This document shows, in pieces, positions 24,787 to 29,562 of a DNA stretch of 29,562 nt. The DNA is from CAZJAT01 sp964544145 (GTDB taxonomy: Bacteria; Hydrothermota; 32-111), in NCBI GenBank assembly GCA_964544145.1, contig CAZJAT010000024.1, positions 1-29,562 on the forward strand, in the 5' to 3' direction. Under the pieces are notes generated by a model. It made no database searches. It worked only from the letters and a program-made list of their open reading frames with translations, and was not told the DNA's origin. Within the stretch, counting starts at the first letter, position 1, and every line of letters starts with the position of its first letter. The translations under genes and the position numbers were made by a program.

Positions 24787-25072
24787 GGATACAATCCGTT
24801 TGATGGATATAATAAGTCCATTCTACACACAGGCATTGATTCATCTCGGACTGATGAAGCTGCCTGATATGGATGTTAAACAGGATTTGGTGTTGGCAAA
24901 ACAATCAATTGACATTATTAAGTTTATTGAGAAAAAAACTGAAGGCAATCTTGAAGAGGATGAAGTAAAATCCATTCGCGAGATATTGACCAATCTGCAG
25001 ATGCTTTATATAGAAGTGGAGAAAAAAGGAAATGAAAATAATCCCAAATCTGATGAAAGGGAGGAAAAGTGA
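24776..25072 (+). CDS. DUF1844 family protein
   Basis: 98 aa; matches the DUF1844 pattern: FYTQALIHLGLM, DLVLAKQSIDIIKFIEKKT, EGNLEEDEVKSIREILTNL. Function of the family is unknown; members are small cytosolic helical proteins. Start chosen at 24776 because AGGGGGA lies just upstream. The GTGA arrangement at its end overlaps the LysM gene by 4 bases. The charged tail (about 85-98) is not conserved. Confidence 0.8.
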   Translation: MTNKDTIRLMDIISPFYTQALIHLGLMKLPDMDVKQDLVLAKQSIDIIKFIEKKTEGNLEEDEVKSIREILTNLQMLYIEVEKKGNENNPKSDEREEK

Positions 25073-26706
25073 ATAAGAAATATCTCTTTTCATTAGTACT
25101 TTTACTAATCTGTTCAATACTGTTTGCTCAGAAAATCCATGTTGTTAAAAAGGGAGATACACTGTGGGATCTTTCCGGATATTATTATGATAATCCGTTT
25201 ATATGGAGAAACATATATAATGCAAATCTGGATAAGATTGATGATCCGCATTGGATATATCCGGGACAGGAATTTATAATTCCTGATATGCCCGAGGATG
25301 CAGTATATACGGAAACAGAGGAAGTCTATGAAGATGTTCAGGATGAGGCCGATATGAACACGGATGAGAGAGCACCGGCTGACCTGATGGTTACAAAGGA
25401 AGAGGGCAGTTTAATAAGCACATACACCCAGATATCAGAGGATGAAACTGTCACACAAATTCAGAAGATTCGTGAAGATATCAAAAAAATTGAGAAATCA
25501 AAGACAATGAATATCAGCAACACAGCAGGTTTCGCTGTTGCGGAAAAGCTTGCATTCAGAGCAGGATATATCACACCGGAGAATCCTTATGTGGGAAAAC
25601 TCGGAGAATTGATGCAGGGCTTTGTGCTATATTCAAGAAATGAAATGGCTTACATAAAACTAACAGATGAAAATAATGCTGATATTATGGGCAAAGAACT
25701 CATTATATACAGATGGGAAAACAGCGTCAGCAATAATAATGGGGAATATCTGGGAAAGCATGTTAATATTCTGGGAACCATCAAGGTAGAGGGTATTGAC
25801 GGAGACCTGGCTTATGGAACTGTAACGGGTGCGTATGATATGATCAAGAAAAATGACTTTGTAGCACTTTACACACCATCAATCATTCCCATCAATAATG
25901 CCTACCTGAGAGAGCTCAGTGATATACGTGCAACACTTATAGGACAGGCAGACAAAACAATGAGGATCAATGAATACAGTATTGTGTTTATTGACATTGG
26001 AAAGGAATCAATGGTTAATCATGGCGATGTATTCACAATAATCAGAAAGAACAAATCAGGCGAATATTATGCAGCAGGAGCATTGCAGGTACTTGTACCA
26101 TATAATGGTTATTCAACCGCCTATATGCTATCCATAAAAGGCAATGTGGATATTAAGGCAAAAGAGGAAATCAAACTCTCTTTCAGGAATAAGAGTTCAT
26201 ACCTTATAAATCAGTATAAGAATCTATCCCAAATGCAGGGACAGAATGAGATTATCACTGAAGAATCTGTCATTACTGAAGAAATAATGGAAGAACCCAT
26301 TATTGAAGAAATGAATGAAGAGATAACAATGGAAGAGGAAACAGTGATAATGGAAGAACCCATTATTGAAGAGGTCACTGAAGAGATCATAATGGAAGAG
26401 GAAACAGTGATAATGGAAGAACCCATTATGACAGAAGAAACCCCTGGTGAAATTGTTGTTGAAGAGATGGATGAGCAGCCTGTTATTATGGAAGAAGGAA
26501 CAGCAGAAATTATTACAGAAGAATATGTTGAAGAACCAATAACAGAAGAAGAACCCATGCTGATGGAAGAGGATTTTGTTATTGAGGAATCAGCAGTTGT
26601 AGATACAAATGATGGTTTCATTATCGAAGAGACTCCAAGTGATTCTGTTTATGAGGATATTTTTATTATTGAAGGCGAAGACGAGATAATAATTATTGAG
26701 GAATGA
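25069..26706 (+). CDS. LysM-domain protein with glutamate-rich repeat tail
   Basis: 545 aa, exported (signal MNKKYLFSLVLLLICSILFA). A LysM domain follows at about 23-70: HVVKKGDTLWDLSGYY, IYNANLDKI, WIYPGQEFIIP; it should bind peptidoglycan. A folded central region (about 160-375) has repeated beta-rich units (NAYLRELSDIRATLIG, VFIDIGKESMVNHGDVFTII) of no family I recognise. From about residue 395 to the end the chain is extremely acidic, built from Glu-Glu pairs separated by P, I, M, V and T, including a 21-aa tandem repeat. The start codon is GTG (25069), with GGGAGG upstream, and it overlaps the DUF1844 stop; the stop overlaps panB (ATGA). Possible role: cell-wall-anchored spacer or calcium/cation-binding surface. 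The repeat tail is likely disordered. Confidence 0.85.
   Translation: MNKKYLFSLVLLLICSILFAQKIHVVKKGDTLWDLSGYYYDNPFIWRNIYNANLDKIDDPHWIYPGQEFIIPDMPEDAVYTETEEVYEDVQDEADMNTDERAPADLMVTKEEGSLISTYTQISEDETVTQIQKIREDIKKIEKSKTMNISNTAGFAVAEKLAFRAGYITPENPYVGKLGELMQGFVLYSRNEMAYIKLTDENNADIMGKELIIYRWENSVSNNNGEYLGKHVNILGTIKVEGIDGDLAYGTVTGAYDMIKKNDFVALYTPSIIPINNAYLRELSDIRATLIGQADKTMRINEYSIVFIDIGKESMVNHGDVFTIIRKNKSGEYYAAGALQVLVPYNGYSTAYMLSIKGNVDIKAKEEIKLSFRNKSSYLINQYKNLSQMQGQNEIITEESVITEEIMEEPIIEEMNEEITMEEETVIMEEPIIEEVTEEIIMEEETVIMEEPIMTEETPGEIVVEEMDEQPVIMEEGTAEIITEEYVEEPITEEEPMLMEEDFVIEESAVVDTNDGFIIEETPSDSVYEDIFIIEGEDEIIIIEE
26287..26433 (+). repeat. 63-bp in-frame tandem repeat in the LysM gene
   Basis: Copies begin at 26287, 26350 and 26413 (each at ATGGAAGAACCCATTAT), a period of exactly 63 bp or 21 codons; two full copies and a partial third. 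The two full copies are highly similar, diverging mainly in the middle. Being a multiple of three, copy-number change would alter length without breaking the frame. Confidence 0.9.
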
Positions 26707-27551
26707 ACAAAAATAGATTAAGAGATCTTATAAGAAAAAAGAAGAATAATCAAAAGGCGGTTCTCATAACCGCCTATGATTATTCATCCGCAAGAATACT
26801 GGATTCATGTTCAGTTGACGCAGTTTTAATGGGTGATAGTGCTGCAATGGTAATGCTAGGATATGAATCTACGATTGAAATTTCCCTTGAAGAAATAATT
26901 ATGCTTGCAAAGGCGGTAAGAAGAGGACTGACTATACCCTATTTCATTGTTGATATGCCTTTTTTATCCTATCAGCCATCTATGGAAGAAGCAATAAAAA
27001 ATTGCGGCAGGGTTTTAAAAGAAACTCACTGCGATTGCGTCAAAATGGAAGGTGATTTGGATTTTCTTGATATTATAAGAGGTGTTATAAATACCGGCAT
27101 ACCTGTATGCGGACATATAGGAATGACGCCTCAGAAATATAAGATATATAATGGATATCCTGTTAAGGGAAAAAAAGCAAAGGATGCTGAGCGTATTATC
27201 AATAGTGCCATTGCTCTTGAAAAGGCCGGCATTGCAATGCTCATTATTGAAAATGTGCCATCCGAAGTATCTGCATATATAAGCAGAATACTGAAAATTC
27301 CCGTTTATTCTATAGGCTCGGGTATTGATACAGATGGACAGATTATTGTCTATCATGATATCTTGGGTTTATTCAAGGATTTTAAACCGCATTTTATCTC
27401 ACAGTATGAGAAACTTTCCACTCGCATTGAGACTGCTGTGAACAGATATGCCTCTGATGTTATCAATATGAAATTTCCCAGAAAAAACAAGATCTTTCAT
27501 CTGAAGAGGGAAGAGACGGAAAAACTCAAGCATATATTCCCTGATTTCTGA
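26703..27551 (+). CDS. panB: 3-methyl-2-oxobutanoate hydroxymethyltransferase
   Basis: PanB transfers a hydroxymethyl group from 5,10-methylene-tetrahydrofolate to 2-oxoisovalerate, the first step of pantoate synthesis. 282 aa, normal size. Metal- and substrate-binding motifs: VLMGDSAAMV, VDMPFLSYQ, VKMEGD, CGHIGMTPQ, and the catalytic glutamate in IIENVP. The C-terminal VYHDILGL is typical. The ATG overlaps the LysM stop by 4 bases. No panC or panD nearby. The gene converges on comM with a 9-base gap and no hairpin terminator that I can see. Confidence 0.95.
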   Translation: MNKNRLRDLIRKKKNNQKAVLITAYDYSSARILDSCSVDAVLMGDSAAMVMLGYESTIEISLEEIIMLAKAVRRGLTIPYFIVDMPFLSYQPSMEEAIKNCGRVLKETHCDCVKMEGDLDFLDIIRGVINTGIPVCGHIGMTPQKYKIYNGYPVKGKKAKDAERIINSAIALEKAGIAMLIIENVPSEVSAYISRILKIPVYSIGSGIDTDGQIIVYHDILGLFKDFKPHFISQYEKLSTRIETAVNRYASDVINMKFPRKNKIFHLKREETEKLKHIFPDF

Positions 27552-27560
27552 TTTACTTCA

Positions 27561-29087
27561 TCAAATATTATAGAAATATTTACTATCAAGAATACGGAAT
27601 TGCAGAGCTTCTGCAATGTGTTCCTCATAAATATCTTTATTCCCTTCAATATCTGCTATTGTCCTTGCAATCTTGATTATCTTATTTGCTGAACGTGGAG
27701 AAAAACCATAATGCTCCACTGCATTATCAAGCAATGACAGAGATGCTTCATTGAGAGGACAAAATTTCTTTAATTGCCTTGAATTTAGATGGGCATTTCT
27801 TCTTGTATTTTTTAAATGTTTATATCTATCCTGCTGAATAAGCAGAGTATCATTAACACGTTTCCTGATATCAGTTGATGTCTCTCCCTTTTCATCCTGC
27901 GATAATTTCCTGAATTCTGTTCTAGGCACCTCTATATGGATATCTATCCTGTCAAGAATAGGACCCGATACCCTTGATACATATTTTTGAATATCATATG
28001 CCGAGCATGTGCAATTATGCTTCGGATCTGTGTAATATCCGCATTTACATGGATTCATTGCAGCTATCAGATGAAATCTTGAAGGATATGTGTATGTTCC
28101 CTGAGCCCTTGCAACAGTAACAATACCATCCTCCAGTGGCTGTCTCAGTGATTCTATAATCCTTCTGGAGAATTCGGGGAATTCATCCAGAAAGAGAATG
28201 CCATTATGGGCTAATGACACCTCACCGGGATGAGCATCCTTGCCTCCGCCTATCAGTGCCGCATCTGATATAGTATGATGCGGAGACCTGAATGGCCTGT
28301 TATGCAATAATCCTGCATGGCTCTTCAGCATACCCCTGACACTGTGTATCATAGTAGTTTCTATTGATTCTTCCTCTGTCATTAGCGGTAGAATAGTGGG
28401 GAAACGCTTTGCCAGCATGGTTTTCCCTGTGCCGGGAGGTCCTATCATTATGACATTGTGTCCACCGCTTGCGGCAATTTCCATTGCTCTCTTAGCAAGT
28501 TCCAATCCCTTGATGTCCTCAATACCTATGTCATATATCTGTTCACTTTTTTCATTAATATAATGATGATATTCAAAATCGGCAATACCGCTGAGATAGC
28601 TTAATGCTTCATGCAGATGGCTCACGGGTATTATATTAATATCACTGATAACAGCTGCTTCATTGGCATTTTTTCTGGGCACCATAATTGTCATGCCTTT
28701 TTTATGTATTCCAGCAATAATGGGCAGAATACCATTGAGAGGACGTATCTCTCCATTTAATGCCAGTTCACCAAGCAACACTGTATCGGATAACACATCT
28801 TTCAGGAGACCCGATGCCTCAACAATACCAACTGCAATGGCAAGATCAAAATATGCTCCATCCTTTTTGATATCTGCAGGAGCTAAATTAACTGTCATTC
28901 TCTCTGTGGGAAACGGGTATCCTATATTCTTTATTGCAGAACGTATTCTTTCCTTTGATTCTTTTACTGCGCGTTCAGGCAGTCCCACAATATTAAAAGC
29001 AGGCATGCCATTCTGAATATCAACCTCTACCTGTACCTCATACCCTTTTAGCCCTATTATTGCTGCTGATTTTCTTACTGATATCAT
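27561..29087 (-). CDS. comM: YifB/ComM-family AAA+ (Mg-chelatase-like) ATPase
   Basis: Magnesium-chelatase-like AAA+ protein; ComM members are helicases that promote branch migration in natural transformation, though most remain untested. 508 aa, the family's usual length. N-terminal Lon-substrate-like part with VEVDIQNGMPAFNIVGLPE and VNLAPADIKKDGAYFDLAIA; Walker A GPPGTGKTMLAKR; FRSPHHTISDAALIGGG; Walker B ILFLDEFPEF; a cysteine pattern CKCGYY...CTC (about 350-364) as in relatives; and a C-terminal sensor-2 region FSPRSANKIIKIARTIADI. The start at 29087 follows a long GGAGGAGG stretch 13 bases upstream (an in-frame stop rules out a nearer start). It overlaps the TPR gene by 50 bases. Confidence 0.93.
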   Translation of the reverse strand: MISVRKSAAIIGLKGYEVQVEVDIQNGMPAFNIVGLPERAVKESKERIRSAIKNIGYPFPTERMTVNLAPADIKKDGAYFDLAIAVGIVEASGLLKDVLSDTVLLGELALNGEIRPLNGILPIIAGIHKKGMTIMVPRKNANEAAVISDINIIPVSHLHEALSYLSGIADFEYHHYINEKSEQIYDIGIEDIKGLELAKRAMEIAASGGHNVIMIGPPGTGKTMLAKRFPTILPLMTEEESIETTMIHSVRGMLKSHAGLLHNRPFRSPHHTISDAALIGGGKDAHPGEVSLAHNGILFLDEFPEFSRRIIESLRQPLEDGIVTVARAQGTYTYPSRFHLIAAMNPCKCGYYTDPKHNCTCSAYDIQKYVSRVSGPILDRIDIHIEVPRTEFRKLSQDEKGETSTDIRKRVNDTLLIQQDRYKHLKNTRRNAHLNSRQLKKFCPLNEASLSLLDNAVEHYGFSPRSANKIIKIARTIADIEGNKDIYEEHIAEALQFRILDSKYFYNI

Positions 29088-29562
29088 ATATCTTATTCAA
29101 CCTCCTCCTAACTATTGAATCAGACAGCTGATCTGTAATTTTCGGAATTCCTTCCTTGTATTTTTCATATTCCTCATCCTTATTATTCTTCAGAAATCTC
29201 ATAAGCATATAGTAAATCTTGGCATATTCCAAAATCCTGTAATCTGATTTTAGATTCTTTAGTGTACTTATATATTTATTTTTCAAATCCTCAACTGAAT
29301 ATTGATCCTTTTTCTCAATAATAAAGCTTGAAATGGAATTGCGCTTCTTCTTTGAATATAATGAAGCATATGTCTTCTTAATGGTATCACGGGTTTTTTT
29401 TGATTTTGAATTGCTTATAAGGAATCTGCATGATTCAGTTGCATATGACTGTTTATTCAGCTCACAGGCATATTTAAATGCTTTTTGATAATATTTCTTT
29501 GCTTTTTCCGGTTTATTCCAATAGAGATATAATCTGCCCAGATTATTATTGACCATTCTCAG
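29038..29562 (-). CDS. TPR-repeat protein, N-terminus outside the window
   Basis: Partial: the frame stays open through the last base. The visible C-terminal part is about 174 residues. A TPR-like unit is seen at its beginning (NNLGRLYLYWNKPEKAKKYYQKAFKYACE), followed by a lysine-rich helical region without clear repeats. It reads as the scaffold end of a TPR protein; no enzymatic domain is present in the visible part. The 50-base overlap with comM suggests they share a transcript. Confidence 0.7.
   Translation of the reverse strand: MRMVNNNLGRLYLYWNKPEKAKKYYQKAFKYACELNKQSYATESCRFLISNSKSKKTRDTIKKTYASLYSKKKRNSISSFIIEKKDQYSVEDLKNKYISTLKNLKSDYRILEYAKIYYMLMRFLKNNKDEEYEKYKEGIPKITDQLSDSIVRRRLNKIYDISKKISSNNRAKRV

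Noticed and set aside
26211..26621. Antisense open frame opposite the glutamate-rich tail
   Set aside because: It is the Ser/Ile-rich reverse of GAA/GAG repeats; the LysM frame on the plus strand has a signal peptide and domain.

Overview
The window comes from an AT-rich, diderm, probably anaerobic bacterium. Diderm: an OmpA-type protein, SurA-like foldases, a predicted outer-membrane barrel and several lipoproteins. Anaerobic: a four-subunit 2-oxoacid:ferredoxin oxidoreductase and a two-subunit class I fumarase. A secreted peptidase ends in a tail resembling a type IX secretion (T9SS) type A sorting domain. Together these suggest the FCB superphylum. A Cloacimonadota-like lineage is my best guess, but no 16S rRNA or species-level marker is present.

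Layout. Positions 1-262 hold no credible gene: they contain a 60-bp tandem duplication with an internal hairpin, then a degenerate short repeat, in sequence less AT-rich than the rest. A tmRNA gene (ssrA, minus) follows. Next is a plus-strand OmpA-like protein (715-2589). It converges at a shared hairpin terminator on a minus-strand envelope-biogenesis operon running from 10300 to 2602: mfd, two parvulin-type lipoproteins, a SurA-like foldase and pdxA. Divergent from mfd are a small lipoprotein and a 920-aa secreted M28 peptidase. These converge at a second terminator of the same design on a minus-strand pair: an outer-membrane barrel protein and a lipoprotein with Ig-like domains. That pair has a consensus promoter and a 20-codon leader ORF whose stop overlaps the barrel gene's start. 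A large unknown lipoprotein (16614-18692) is divergent from it.

From 22836 down to 18708 (minus) lies a compact central-carbon operon: ferredoxin, fumarase alpha and beta, then the alpha, beta and gamma subunits of a 2-oxoacid:ferredoxin oxidoreductase. It fits 2-oxoglutarate and fumarate/malate interconversion in a partial, possibly reversible TCA branch. Divergent from it (22982-27551, plus) is a six-gene operon in which every adjacent pair overlaps: a MIP18/SufT-like Fe-S factor, a small membrane-anchored protein, alanine racemase, a DUF1844 protein, a LysM protein with a glutamate-rich repeat tail, and panB. The right end (minus) carries a ComM/YifB-type AAA+ ATPase and, upstream of it, a TPR protein cut by the window edge.

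Most of the window is recognisable housekeeping and envelope biology. The least explained parts are the leader ORF with the barrel/lipoprotein pair, the unknown lipoprotein at 16614-18692, the repeats at 1-243, and the glutamate-rich LysM protein. I found no CRISPR array, insertion sequence or defence system. All functional calls come from reading motifs by eye, without database searches.
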